Position numbers and translations under genes: made by a program. The notes beneath the pieces were generated by a model. It ran no database searches, had not been told where the DNA came from, and worked only from the letters and a program-made list of their open reading frames with translations. Positions 15,283 through 24,460 of a stretch of 64,000 bases of DNA are shown piece by piece. The DNA comes from Mucilaginibacter pankratovii (GTDB taxonomy: Bacteria > Bacteroidota > Bacteroidia > Sphingobacteriales > Sphingobacteriaceae): positions 558,001 through 622,000 of the forward strand of contig NZ_JACWMY010000001.1 in NCBI RefSeq assembly GCF_014773265.1, given 5' to 3'. The stretch's first letter is position 1, and each line of letters opens with the position of its first letter.

Positions 15283-17694
15283 ATGTTTCGATTAATGCAC
15301 AAAAAAAGGCTTCTCTACACAATCTTGGCTCTATGCCATTTAGTCCTTTTTACAACAAATACGTTTTCGCAAAATCGTGTCGATGCTGAATACAAAGCTA
15401 CTGACAAGGTTGGCCTGACACTTAGTGGAGGCGGCGCTAAAGGGATAGCTTATATTGGTTTGTTGAAAAAAATTGACTCCCTTGGAATTAGGGTAAGTTT
15501 TATCACCGGCACTAGCATGGGTGGCATAATTGGAGGACTTTACGCTGCCGGCTACTCCGGTAAACAATTAGAGGATATTGTAAGGCATATTGATTGGGAT
15601 AGGGTTTTAAGTAATACTACGCCGCTTAGCAAAGTCAATATTGAAGAAAAATCAGAATATGGCAGTTATTTACTCGAATTGCCTTTAAAAAAAGGAATGC
15701 CCACTTTTCCTGATGCCGCAATAGAAGGGCAATACCTATCTCAAATTTTGAACGATTTCACATTTCCTGTTAGGGATTTTAATGATTTTTCCAAACTATC
15801 AATACCATTACGAATAGCAACATCAGACCTTGTAAATGGTGGGACAATATTCCAACAACATGGATCACTACCGTTAGCTATCCGTGCTACCATGTCAATC
15901 CCCGGGGTATTTTCTAATGTAACTATTGACGGCAGACTATTGGTAGATGGTGGCGTAGACAGAAATTACCCTGTAGGAGAAGTTAGGCGGATGGGAGCAA
16001 ATTTTGTAATTGGTGGATATACGGGTTTCCATCTTTTAAATGCCGAGCAAATGAATTCCCCATTCAGTCAATTAATGCAGGCATTTTCATTCGGCTCTTT
16101 GTCCGATATTAAGACACAAATAGCAAATACCGATTTGCTTGTCGACTATACAGATCTGCTGCAAAATTACAGCGCTGCAGATTTTAATAAATATAAGGAG
16201 ATACTCCGAATAGGCGAAATTGCAGCCGACAAATATCTGCCAAAACTTAAGCAAGTTGCTGACGCCCAAAAGGCAATGAATATGCCGGTTATACGTCCGT
16301 CGCTTCCAATCAGTACAGCAATAACAGTTAAATACAACTTTGTAACAGATAAAAATGAGCCGATTGAAGATAACAATGAACTGGAACAACTACAACAAAA
16401 TTGGGTATTGCAACCAGGAAAGGCTTACAGTTCTGACGAAATAAGTGCTGCTGTCGAAAAAATTTATGGATCACGCCGATACACTAAAGTCTATTATACG
16501 TTCAACACTACTGCTGAAGGGCTGGAAATGAATATCCATGTAAAACAGGCAGCTAAAGGTTATTTCAAAGCGGCTGTTCATTATGACACCGAACAATCCG
16601 CAGGAATTGTATTGAACTATACCCTGTACGACCTTCTTCTAAAAAGCTCGAGACTTTTGGCGACTGTTGACGCAACTGAACGCTTAAAAGTAAGAGTAGA
16701 TTATTATAAATTTTTAACCAAAAGCAACAAAGTATGGATAAGAGCTAATACCGAATACCGCAATCTTAAAAGTAACGATGTACTATTATCCCTTTTATCT
16801 ACCAGCGATTTGAATACTTCTCCGCCGGACTATTTTAATTTTGATTTTAAATCGTCCTTAAGCTTAGGCTATTCTCTAAGTCATTCAGCTTTAGTTGAAG
16901 CCGGATTAGGATACGATGCAGAGAAAGTTTACAAATCAAAATCACTTGCTTCGGCAATATTAGGATTGACCCCTAAAAACACGATTTACCGGCACAATAA
17001 TAAAATCTTTTATGTGCGGCTTGTGCAAAATACATTTTCCTCCAAATATTATCCGGTCAAGGGCAACAGTTTCGAAGCAGAGTTCAGATTTTTTTTCAAT
17101 AATCGCTCAAAATTTACAAAGAGCAGCGATTCTGGTGCGATTTCAATAAATCAGTATTTAAACCCCAATAGTAATCTATATACCCCTAATGGACTGCCTG
17201 GAAATGTTTCGAGAATATTATTTAAAGACGAAGTTGCTATACCAATAAACCGCCATTTAACTATCCGGACATCTGCGTTTGCCGGGGTAATTACCAGTAG
17301 TAATTTTGGGGCTGCATCAGGTGGGTACTTTTATTTAAATAACTATTTCAAACTTGGTGGTGTGGAGCAACTGTTAACTTCTCCCACCATAAATTTTCCG
17401 GGATTAAAACAAAGTGAGCTACCGGTGCGTAGCCTCTCGGTCCTCAATATAGCTGCCCAATTTTCACCTGTAAAAAGGTTTTATGTTACACCTACCTTCA
17501 GCTATGGCGCAGAAGGCAACGGATACAATGTGACAGCGAATTTATTTAACCGAAAAAGCAATTTTAAAGGATACGGGCTGCATTTAGGTTACATGTCTAT
17601 CATTGGGCCTGTTGACCTTGCTGTCGATAAAGCCGAAGTATATAATATCCGTTTCCCGCTACGCACGTATCTATCATTCGGATATAAATTCTGA
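15283..17694 (+). CDS. Patatin-like phospholipase fused to POTRA/outer-membrane barrel (PlpD/type Vd-like)
   Basis: An 803-residue exported protein. After a signal peptide (cleavage near TNTFSQ) a patatin domain spans about 40-340: oxyanion loop SGGGAKGIAYIGLL, nucleophile Ser78 in TGTSMGG, and catalytic Asp222 in LLVDGGVDRNYPV. A POTRA-like unit follows (about 345-435, with YSSDEISAAVEKIYGSRRY), then a 16-strand-type barrel of the bacterial surface antigen family ending YLSFGYKF. This is the layout of type Vd autotransporter-like lipases, in which the barrel exports or displays the lipase. A TATATTTG at 15269-15276 would place transcription start at about 15283, which favours the second ATG (15295, MHKKRLLYTI) as the true start; both are possible. 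Confidence 0.92.
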   Translation: MFRLMHKKRLLYTILALCHLVLFTTNTFSQNRVDAEYKATDKVGLTLSGGGAKGIAYIGLLKKIDSLGIRVSFITGTSMGGIIGGLYAAGYSGKQLEDIVRHIDWDRVLSNTTPLSKVNIEEKSEYGSYLLELPLKKGMPTFPDAAIEGQYLSQILNDFTFPVRDFNDFSKLSIPLRIATSDLVNGGTIFQQHGSLPLAIRATMSIPGVFSNVTIDGRLLVDGGVDRNYPVGEVRRMGANFVIGGYTGFHLLNAEQMNSPFSQLMQAFSFGSLSDIKTQIANTDLLVDYTDLLQNYSAADFNKYKEILRIGEIAADKYLPKLKQVADAQKAMNMPVIRPSLPISTAITVKYNFVTDKNEPIEDNNELEQLQQNWVLQPGKAYSSDEISAAVEKIYGSRRYTKVYYTFNTTAEGLEMNIHVKQAAKGYFKAAVHYDTEQSAGIVLNYTLYDLLLKSSRLLATVDATERLKVRVDYYKFLTKSNKVWIRANTEYRNLKSNDVLLSLLSTSDLNTSPPDYFNFDFKSSLSLGYSLSHSALVEAGLGYDAEKVYKSKSLASAILGLTPKNTIYRHNNKIFYVRLVQNTFSSKYYPVKGNSFEAEFRFFFNNRSKFTKSSDSGAISINQYLNPNSNLYTPNGLPGNVSRILFKDEVAIPINRHLTIRTSAFAGVITSSNFGAASGGYFYLNNYFKLGGVEQLLTSPTINFPGLKQSELPVRSLSVLNIAAQFSPVKRFYVTPTFSYGAEGNGYNVTANLFNRKSNFKGYGLHLGYMSIIGPVDLAVDKAEVYNIRFPLRTYLSFGYKF

Positions 17695-17820
17695 ACAAAC
17701 GCTATTTAATATAAAAGCTAACAAAATTTTTCTTCTAGAGCAAAACTTGCTATTTTTAAAGGTGACAATCTATTCCGGTGAACGACATATTAAATTATCA
17801 TTATTTAAATTAAAAATATT

Positions 17821-18429
17821 ATGATCAGAGTTATATACTGCGTTGTGTTATTGTTTGTTTGTGCCTGTACTTCCAGCCCGAAAAAAAATATAGCAACTGA
17901 AACCCTGAAGCAAATCCAGGCAGACTCCAATACGGATTCTGTAGGTAACGCAAATAAAAGTAGAGTCACACGCGAGAATATCAAATCTGCTGGACCGACC
18001 TCGTTGGATACAGCCAAACTCTTTTTGAAAGATTACTTTAAAATAGATATCTCAAAACAGCTGCTAACTCAAGGCAGTCGAAAATTTCTTTTTGATGTAT
18101 ATGATTTAAATAACGATGGTAAAAGGGAGTATTTTATAGGGTTAATCGGTCCGTATTTCTGCGGCTCGGGTGGCTGTACCTGTTTGCTGTTAAATGCCAA
18201 ATATCAAATAATAAATCGCTTCACGGTTACCAATTTTCCAATAACCATTTTGGAAAATAAACCCGGCAAATGGGCCAACCTGGTTATAGAAAGTAGCGGT
18301 AAACATCACTTATTGAAATATGATGGCGTAAAATACCCATCAAACCCCAGTATGCAACAAACAATCGTCGGCAAATCCTCGGACTCTCTAAAGACTGTTT
18401 TAAACAACTTAAAAGTTAACAGTTTTTAA
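17821..18429 (+). CDS. Lipoprotein of unknown function
   Basis: A 202-residue protein with a lipobox LFVCAC (lipid-anchored Cys near 16). A linker rich in Ser, Thr and Asn runs to about 60. The folded part has VYDLNNDGKREYFIGLIGPYF, split by an EF-hand-like DLNNDGKRE loop, and a CGSGGCTCLLLN segment with three cysteines. This pattern recalls FG-GAP/VCBS-like or dockerin-like calcium loops, but no family is recognised. It is followed with one intervening base by the MscS gene, so the two are almost certainly co-transcribed and possibly translationally coupled; the lipoprotein may act with the channel. Confidence 0.8.
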   Translation: MIRVIYCVVLLFVCACTSSPKKNIATETLKQIQADSNTDSVGNANKSRVTRENIKSAGPTSLDTAKLFLKDYFKIDISKQLLTQGSRKFLFDVYDLNNDGKREYFIGLIGPYFCGSGGCTCLLLNAKYQIINRFTVTNFPITILENKPGKWANLVIESSGKHHLLKYDGVKYPSNPSMQQTIVGKSSDSLKTVLNNLKVNSF

Positions 18430-18430
18430 T

Positions 18431-20920
18431 ATGTATATCCACAAGATACTTATCAGAGCTGCCCTTGTTTTTCCGTTGTTAACGGCGCACTTTCATGGGT
18501 ATTCTCAAGCGAAATCGACTAGTGATACACTCGTCGCAGATAGTAAAATCGCGTATGTGAAGAAGATGCAGCAAATAGGCCTTGCAGAAGCTGCCAGAAG
18601 CATTGTGAAATTTAAAATTGAACAAACTTCACTAAAACAAAAACGCCTGCTTGATGAGATTAGCAAAACTGCCGGGCGTGCCAATATTTATTTAAGAACG
18701 GGGATTGATACAACAGGCACAAGTGAAGAGATTAAGCGTATTGAGCGTTGGATATTGCTGGCAGGAGATGGAATATTCACTAACAGAGGCTCGGCTCAGA
18801 CATACAGAAACCTTAATTCTACATCCAAAATCTTACATGAATTTTCAAACCGTCTCACAGTAAGAAAAAAGCAGATCGATAAATTTGAGCAGGATCTTTT
18901 TTCTTTAAATGCAGAAATCGATTCATTGTCTGCCGATCCAGTTTTGTATGCCTTTTCTAATGACTCGTTGCAGATTGCAGACTACATTCAGCAAATAAAA
19001 ATTATTTCTCCTGACTTATCATCAGCAGAGCAGCGATTACCGGTTGCAATTGGAAATGTGCACAGATTACAGTACCGGATAAATATAATTGTAAACCAGC
19101 TAAATCTTCAGTTGAAACAAATAGAGGATTATCAGACTGAATTATCACACCGATATTGGGATCGTGAATTCACCAACCTGGGAGACGTTATTGGCTTTAA
19201 CAGACCTATCAGCGAGATTATTCATTACTCTTTAATAAAAGCCATTTTAAATCTCCGTTTTTATACCCAAAATAACATTGGCAAGTTGCTTTTACTGTTT
19301 TTTTTATGTGGGTTAGTTACTTTCTTTTTAAGATCCCTTAAGCACCTTGTTAGCGGGGACGAAGAAGAATCAGAGGCGTTTAAACAGGTGCTCGTTTTAA
19401 AGCATCCGTTTTTATCATCAATAGTAATCGTCTTAAGTTTCGGCCAATTTATTTTTATAGACTCTCCTTTTATATTTAGCTGTTTTTTCTGGCTTCCGTC
19501 TGCTTTGGCCTTAGCATATATCTTCAGGGGTTTTATAACCACGCCATGGTTAAAAATGTGGCTAATTTTTGTAGCGTTATTTACATTTTGTTGTATCGAT
19601 AATCTGTTATTGCAAGCATCAAGGGGAGAGCGGTGGTTCATGATCTTTATATCTTTGATAGGAATAGTGGCAAGCTTGTTATATCTTTTTAAAGGGAGAA
19701 GGGACGAGCTACGCGAAAAGCTCATCCTCTATTTTATTGCATTTGCTGCAATTCTTGAACTAGGTTCGATTATCGGTAATATTTTTGGGCGTTATAACCT
19801 TGCTAAAACATTATTACTTACCGGGTATTTAAATGTCGTTATAGGTATCCTGTTCTTATGGACTATTCGATTAATCAACGAGGGATTACAAGTCGCATCG
19901 AAAACATATTCCCGGCCTGATAAAAAAACGTTGTATTTAAACTTTCATCTGGTAGGAGAAAAATCATCCCCGTTATTGTACATATTACTGGTGTTAGGGT
20001 GGTTTATTTTATTGGGAAGGAATTTTTATGTTTTTAGATTTATTGCAGAACCTGTAAAGGGCTTTTTTACCAATGAACGAACTATAGGTAGCTACACTTT
20101 TACAATCATCAATATTTTAACGTTTTTTTTCATAGTTGCCTTTTCTGTGTTACTGTCCAAAGTAGTTTCCTATTTTGCTTCAGATACGCCATCCTCTCAT
20201 GCAAATAACAAAAAACGAAATGCAGGAATAGGTAGCTGGCTACTTTTAATACGGGTTACCATCATTAGTATCGGACTTTTCTTTGGCCTGGCAGCCGCAG
20301 GGTTTCCACTTGAACGTATTACACTGATTGTAGGGGCACTGGGTGTGGGCATTGGGTTTGGCCTACAAACATTGGTAAATAATTTAGTGAGCGGATTAAT
20401 TATCGCTTTTGAAAAGCCGGTAAACGTGGGTGATATCGTTGAAATAGGCGGGCAATCCGGAACTATGAAATCCATTGGCTTTCGTAGCAGTATCATATCT
20501 AAATGGGATGGGCCTGATGTGGTAATACCTAACGGTGATCTTTTAAACGAACACCTCATTAACTGGACGCTTGCCGGTAATAAACGACAAATGGAGATCG
20601 TAGTTGGCGTAGCTTACGGATCAGATCTTGACAGGACTAAAGTCATTATTAACGAGTTGTTATCCAAAGAGGAACGAATACTTGAGCACCCGTCGCCAGC
20701 CATTCAGTTTTTGGGCTTCGGAGAAAGTTCAATTGATATAAAGATATTTTTTTGGGTAAGGGATTTTAGGGATGGGGGCAATGTGAGAAGTAATATTATC
20801 GCTGCAATTAACAAAGCCTTTAGCGAAGCAGGAATTGAAATTCCATTTCCGCAACAGCATATACACTTTGATACGCCGGTTGTTACCCCTGATGAAGGCA
20901 ATTTGCCAACCAAAAAGTAA
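18431..20920 (+). CDS. Large mechanosensitive channel of the MscS/MscK type
   Basis: An 829-residue membrane protein with a signal peptide (near FHGYSQ), a periplasmic coiled-coil region (about 35-270), a set of about eight hydrophobic segments (about 280-580), and a C-terminal MscS core (about 590-800). The core shows the pore helix GALGVGIGFGLQTLVNNLVSG and the beta-domain opening KPVNVGDIVEIGGQSG. MscS-type channels in the inner membrane vent solutes on sudden hypo-osmotic shock; the long N-terminus is like the MscK/YbiO group. It begins 1 base after the upstream lipoprotein gene. The gene is convergent with the carbonic anhydrase gene. Confidence 0.93.
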   Translation: MYIHKILIRAALVFPLLTAHFHGYSQAKSTSDTLVADSKIAYVKKMQQIGLAEAARSIVKFKIEQTSLKQKRLLDEISKTAGRANIYLRTGIDTTGTSEEIKRIERWILLAGDGIFTNRGSAQTYRNLNSTSKILHEFSNRLTVRKKQIDKFEQDLFSLNAEIDSLSADPVLYAFSNDSLQIADYIQQIKIISPDLSSAEQRLPVAIGNVHRLQYRINIIVNQLNLQLKQIEDYQTELSHRYWDREFTNLGDVIGFNRPISEIIHYSLIKAILNLRFYTQNNIGKLLLLFFLCGLVTFFLRSLKHLVSGDEEESEAFKQVLVLKHPFLSSIVIVLSFGQFIFIDSPFIFSCFFWLPSALALAYIFRGFITTPWLKMWLIFVALFTFCCIDNLLLQASRGERWFMIFISLIGIVASLLYLFKGRRDELREKLILYFIAFAAILELGSIIGNIFGRYNLAKTLLLTGYLNVVIGILFLWTIRLINEGLQVASKTYSRPDKKTLYLNFHLVGEKSSPLLYILLVLGWFILLGRNFYVFRFIAEPVKGFFTNERTIGSYTFTIINILTFFFIVAFSVLLSKVVSYFASDTPSSHANNKKRNAGIGSWLLLIRVTIISIGLFFGLAAAGFPLERITLIVGALGVGIGFGLQTLVNNLVSGLIIAFEKPVNVGDIVEIGGQSGTMKSIGFRSSIISKWDGPDVVIPNGDLLNEHLINWTLAGNKRQMEIVVGVAYGSDLDRTKVIINELLSKEERILEHPSPAIQFLGFGESSIDIKIFFWVRDFRDGGNVRSNIIAAINKAFSEAGIEIPFPQQHIHFDTPVVTPDEGNLPTKK

Positions 20921-21015
20921 TTTTATACTAAGGAGTTAAATCCTCTTGAACTTATTGAACATTGTTCCAATCTTATTTCAGGAAGTGTTTGCTGCCTTAG
21001 AACTAACCCAGGGCC

Positions 21016-21777
21016 TTAAAGAAACACAACTTCTCCGGTATTGATATTATAGTAACCCCCAACTATTTTAAGTTGGCCGTTTTGTTCCATTTTATTCAAC
21101 AATGGGCTGTTTTTCCTGATCTCCTTGATGGTATTGACGATGTTATTTTTGGAAACCAGTTCGACAAATGAAGCGTCATCACCCGTTTTATTGCCGTTGA
21201 AGGTATCCGACATTTTTATCGCTGGTTTAATTTTACTTAGCATCTCTGTTATGTTGCCCAATTTATAATTACCAATTGCAGCCTTTATAGCACCACACGA
21301 TTGATGCCCTAAAACTAAAATTAATTTAGCACCGGAAACCTTGCATCCGTATTCGAGGCTGCCTAAAATATCCGGATTAGCAAAATTCCCTGCTATGCGG
21401 ACAACAAACATATCGCCGATACCCTTATCAAATACATCTTCAACCGGTACCCGACTGTCGATGCATGATAAAATTACAGCTTTGGGATATTGGCCAAGGG
21501 CTGCCTTACGGACCATCTCGGTATGATTGCGTAAAGTCAGATCATTATCAACAAATCGCCTATTCCCAGATTTAAGACTGTCAAGCACCTGGCCTGGAGT
21601 CAAAGCCGCCTGTTCTGCTGCAGTAAGTACCCTTTCTCTTAGCGGCTTAGCAGGAATTTCCAATTCCTGCCCGGAAACGGCATCCGTGATGAACAGATCA
21701 TGATCAGCATGATTGCTTTTACAGGATAACGTAGCCAATAGAGATATTAAACAAAATATCTTAAAATTATTTTTCAT
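21016..21777 (-). CDS. Beta-class carbonic anhydrase, lipoprotein form
   Basis: A beta-carbonic anhydrase of 253 residues from the start at 21777, chosen because MKNNFKIFCLISLLATLSCK is then a normal lipoprotein signal; a longer frame from 21807 adds ten residues before it. Zinc ligands and the Asp/Arg dyad are present: Cys105, Asp107, Arg109 in SCIDSRVP and His158, Cys161 in LGHQSCGA. The enzyme hydrates CO2 to bicarbonate. An acylated periplasmic or outer-membrane location, rather than the usual cytoplasmic one, is implied by the lipobox cysteine (Cys19). It is read in the same direction as the lipocalin-like gene upstream. Confidence 0.92.
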   Translation of the reverse strand: MKNNFKIFCLISLLATLSCKSNHADHDLFITDAVSGQELEIPAKPLRERVLTAAEQAALTPGQVLDSLKSGNRRFVDNDLTLRNHTEMVRKAALGQYPKAVILSCIDSRVPVEDVFDKGIGDMFVVRIAGNFANPDILGSLEYGCKVSGAKLILVLGHQSCGAIKAAIGNYKLGNITEMLSKIKPAIKMSDTFNGNKTGDDASFVELVSKNNIVNTIKEIRKNSPLLNKMEQNGQLKIVGGYYNINTGEVVFL

Positions 21778-21830
21778 CTTTATGGGTAATTCAGTGTGTT
21801 TAAACAATCCGATGAATCTTATTTATTGAG

Positions 21831-22187
21831 TTATTCGACTTTTTGATATTCGAGGGTTCCTAACTGATCAGAGGTAATAATTCTCTTTTTTGTATCGAAA
21901 TAATCAATCTTAAAGTTAACAGTAATAATGCCCGAACGGATTGTCAGCTTATCATTGTTTTTAGACAATTTCCATTTACCTCCTGTCTCTTTACCTTCAT
22001 ATATGCTAACAAATTTGTTTTTGTCATTAAATACCTGGAAAGTTGAATCTTTAACCTCTTTATCTTTGCCGTTTTGGCTGGTCCATTTAACAAGTTTCCA
22101 TTTGCCTAATAATTCAGTGGCTGTTTGCGCTTTTACACTAAAAGTTAGCATGGTGCTAATAGCTGCTAATAAAAATACATTTTTCAT
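21831..22187 (-). CDS. Small exported lipocalin-like protein
   Basis: A 118-residue protein with a signal peptide (FSVKAQ, about residue 21). The mature part starts ELLGKWKLVKWTSQNGK and goes on as an up-and-down beta pattern (GGKWKLSKNNDKLTIRSG), as in the small lipocalin-like families of Bacteroidota. No ligand can be predicted. It lies 53 bases upstream of the carbonic anhydrase gene on the same strand and may be co-transcribed with it. Confidence 0.72.
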   Translation of the reverse strand: MKNVFLLAAISTMLTFSVKAQTATELLGKWKLVKWTSQNGKDKEVKDSTFQVFNDKNKFVSIYEGKETGGKWKLSKNNDKLTIRSGIITVNFKIDYFDTKKRIITSDQLGTLEYQKVE

Positions 22188-22264
22188 ACTTAATATTTAT
22201 ATGGGTTACTTCGCTGAGTAGCTTTGTTGTAAAAGTGTGTTGTTAAAATGCTTAAGCTTGAATT

Positions 22265-22290
22265 AAGTGCCAGCCATAAGGCTGGCACTT
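22265..22290 (-). terminator. Terminator hairpin after beta-barrel paralog 3
   Basis: An 11-base-pair perfect stem (AAGTGCCAGCC at 22265-22275 with 22280-22290) with a 4-base loop, 27 bases beyond the stop of the gene at 22317-22847. The T-tract is weak. Confidence 0.7.
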
Positions 22291-22316
22291 ATTATATATA
22301 AATGTTGACTATTGGC

Positions 22317-22847
22317 TTAGAGACCAAAATTGCAAGCTAATCTTACTCCTACAAAAGTTAGATCAACGTCAGAGTCTTTTACATCAGAACTTTGGTATCT
22401 TACGCTTAGCTCTATATTATTAAATTCGTAACCAATGCTTGTGGCCCAGCCAAAATTTGCTTCACTGCTGCTTACTGTTTGATTGCCGGCCGAGCCCACC
22501 ACTCTATTGATAGATATACCTGCTTGTGGCTCCAAAGAAAGACCGCCAATAAGATACCGATAACCTGTGTAGATCGGAATTGCAGAGTAGTGGCCATCAA
22601 CGCCTGAAGGTAGATTCTTTACAGTAAACCGATTGAACCCAGCCTCAAATGTAACTTGTTGACTTGAAGTCCCAATTCCGTACATTCCCTTGCCGGAAAA
22701 ACCAAATCCCGTTTTTGTTACGTCGCCTAATTCGCTTACCGGGAATGCTGCCTGTCCCCCTAATTGCAACTGGTTGTTCCCTTTTTGGGCTTTAGCGCTG
22801 ATCATAAAACTGGTTAATGCAATGATGAATGTTAGTGCCTTTTTCAT
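22317..22847 (-). CDS. Small outer-membrane beta-barrel protein (paralog 3 of 3)
   Basis: A 176-residue exported protein (signal peptide ending MISAKAQ) with KGNNQLQLGGQAAFPVSEL, GMYGIGTSSQQVTFEAGFN and SAIPIYTGYRYLIGG. It is closest to the product at 11051-11608 and keeps the RYQSSDVKD block. A barrel in the outer membrane is inferred. A single-gene unit is suggested by the hairpin just downstream and the 260-base gap upstream (22848-23110), which shows no gene and no clear consensus promoter. Confidence 0.82.
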   Translation of the reverse strand: MKKALTFIIALTSFMISAKAQKGNNQLQLGGQAAFPVSELGDVTKTGFGFSGKGMYGIGTSSQQVTFEAGFNRFTVKNLPSGVDGHYSAIPIYTGYRYLIGGLSLEPQAGISINRVVGSAGNQTVSSSEANFGWATSIGYEFNNIELSVRYQSSDVKDSDVDLTFVGVRLACNFGL

Positions 22848-23110
22848 TTGGTGATGTGTTTAATACCGGCATATGTTTTCGGATACCGGTTGGTGATTTA
22901 TTGTGATTAAAACGTTTTTTATATCTGTGTTTTATTGTCTTAATGACCTCTGTCATTTATTGCTGCGAATCGCATAATACTCTTGATACGTTTTGCTTAA
23001 ATACAGATCGCCGACACAGATTTATTTATCTTCTACGCCACTGTGCTCTTTTGTTTCTTAACGAAATTATTAATCGAAAGTTTAGATGTTATTTAAATAA
23101 TTCTTTGTTG

Positions 23111-24460
23111 TTATAATTTGTAACCTAAAGAAAATCGAGCAAAAGGGTAGACCTCAGCAACATTGTCAAATCCTTTAAAAAAACCGTTTAAAGTGTATTG
23201 CCCAACACCCGCAGCCAACGAAAAACGTTTGCCCAGAAAGCCGCGGACATCTGCCGCTAAAGTATTAAGTATATAGGAAGACGGGTTGCCGTTCACCGTT
23301 TCAAAACGGCTTCCTTTATAGTTAAACTCTGCTTCTAACAGGTTATTAAAGTTTATTGTGCCGCCTGCAGTCATCATAATACCCACACCATAATCGTAAT
23401 TACGGCCTTCACCATAATATAGATATTTGTCTTGTACGGCTCCGAGAGCAACAATACCGCTGCCAATTTCGCTTGTGAATTTTATCTTTGAATGTTCGTT
23501 CCAGTTAGACATTAATTTAAACGTAAAGCTTTGCCCGCCATATTGAAAAGCGTTATTTTTTATAAAGTCGTAATTCATGGTTACGGTATAAAGGTGGCGG
23601 CCATCTCCGGCTGACTGCATTGGCCAGGTTTTTAATGCGCCGCTTACTTGTAAGTTGTTGATATAGGTGGAGTCTCCGTTTCCCAATTCCATAACGGTTG
23701 AGAAATGTTCGAAAGGAGTTTCAGATTCTTCAAACTTTTCACCGTAGATGAGGCGTAAACGGAGGTAAATTTCTTCTCTGCCGCGAAGGTTTTGCTGATA
23801 GGTTTTTATATTAAAATGCCGGGAACCGATGTTGATGTATGCAGTGAGTTTTTGAGCGGTATCGACCATGCCATGTACCTTTCCCCATTCACCGTTTAAA
23901 ATTCGATTGACGCCATTTAAGGGGCTTACAATCAATCCGAATACTTCCTGGGCCTGCCGTTTGGCTCCTCTCGAGCGGTTATTAACGATTTTTCTGGATA
24001 ATCGGTAGGTCATTTCTCCCAATGCAATTCCACCCAAGCTTGTGTTTATAAAGTCATTCGGCGCAAATTTGTTAGTTTCAGCAGCCACCTCCCAAATGAA
24101 GCTGCCTGATACAGCAGCAGGCGCGGATTGCCAGAAAGAATAACCGTTGGTTCGAAAAGTACTGTAGTATAAATTACCATGGTAAGGGTGCCCAAACTGG
24201 TTTGTCTTAAAGCTATTATCATCCCATTCCCAGTTTTTAGGATTCAGGTTGCTGCCAATACTTTTAATACTAAGCTTAGCCCAATCAGCTTTAGTAATAA
24301 ATTTATCATAACTCCATGGCAAAAGTTGTACAACAAACAACTCCGCTGCTGCCCTGCCAAATCTTTTCTTTTGTACAAACACACTATCATTTGGTGTCTG
24401 CGTCCAGCCAGATAGAAATGTAAATAGCAACAAAAGTGTTATACAGAAGCGTTGCTGCAT
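23111..24460 (-). CDS. DUF3943-family outer-membrane protein
   Basis: A 449-residue exported protein (signal peptide ending FLSGWTQ). The segment NPKNWEWDDNSFKTNQFGH followed by PYHGNLYYSTFRTNGYSFW is the hallmark of DUF3943. The remainder alternates like a barrel and ends FARFSLGYKL. The family has no defined function; members are thought to be outer-membrane proteins. Its start codon overlaps the stop codon of the DUF4421 gene by one base (TAATG arrangement), which points to translational coupling and a shared role. Confidence 0.85.
   Translation of the reverse strand: MQQRFCITLLLLFTFLSGWTQTPNDSVFVQKKRFGRAAAELFVVQLLPWSYDKFITKADWAKLSIKSIGSNLNPKNWEWDDNSFKTNQFGHPYHGNLYYSTFRTNGYSFWQSAPAAVSGSFIWEVAAETNKFAPNDFINTSLGGIALGEMTYRLSRKIVNNRSRGAKRQAQEVFGLIVSPLNGVNRILNGEWGKVHGMVDTAQKLTAYINIGSRHFNIKTYQQNLRGREEIYLRLRLIYGEKFEESETPFEHFSTVMELGNGDSTYINNLQVSGALKTWPMQSAGDGRHLYTVTMNYDFIKNNAFQYGGQSFTFKLMSNWNEHSKIKFTSEIGSGIVALGAVQDKYLYYGEGRNYDYGVGIMMTAGGTINFNNLLEAEFNYKGSRFETVNGNPSSYILNTLAADVRGFLGKRFSLAAGVGQYTLNGFFKGFDNVAEVYPFARFSLGYKL

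Noticed and set aside
19261-19725. 154-codon frame opposite the MscS-type gene
   Set aside because: Antisense to a well-supported membrane region, no recognisable motif.
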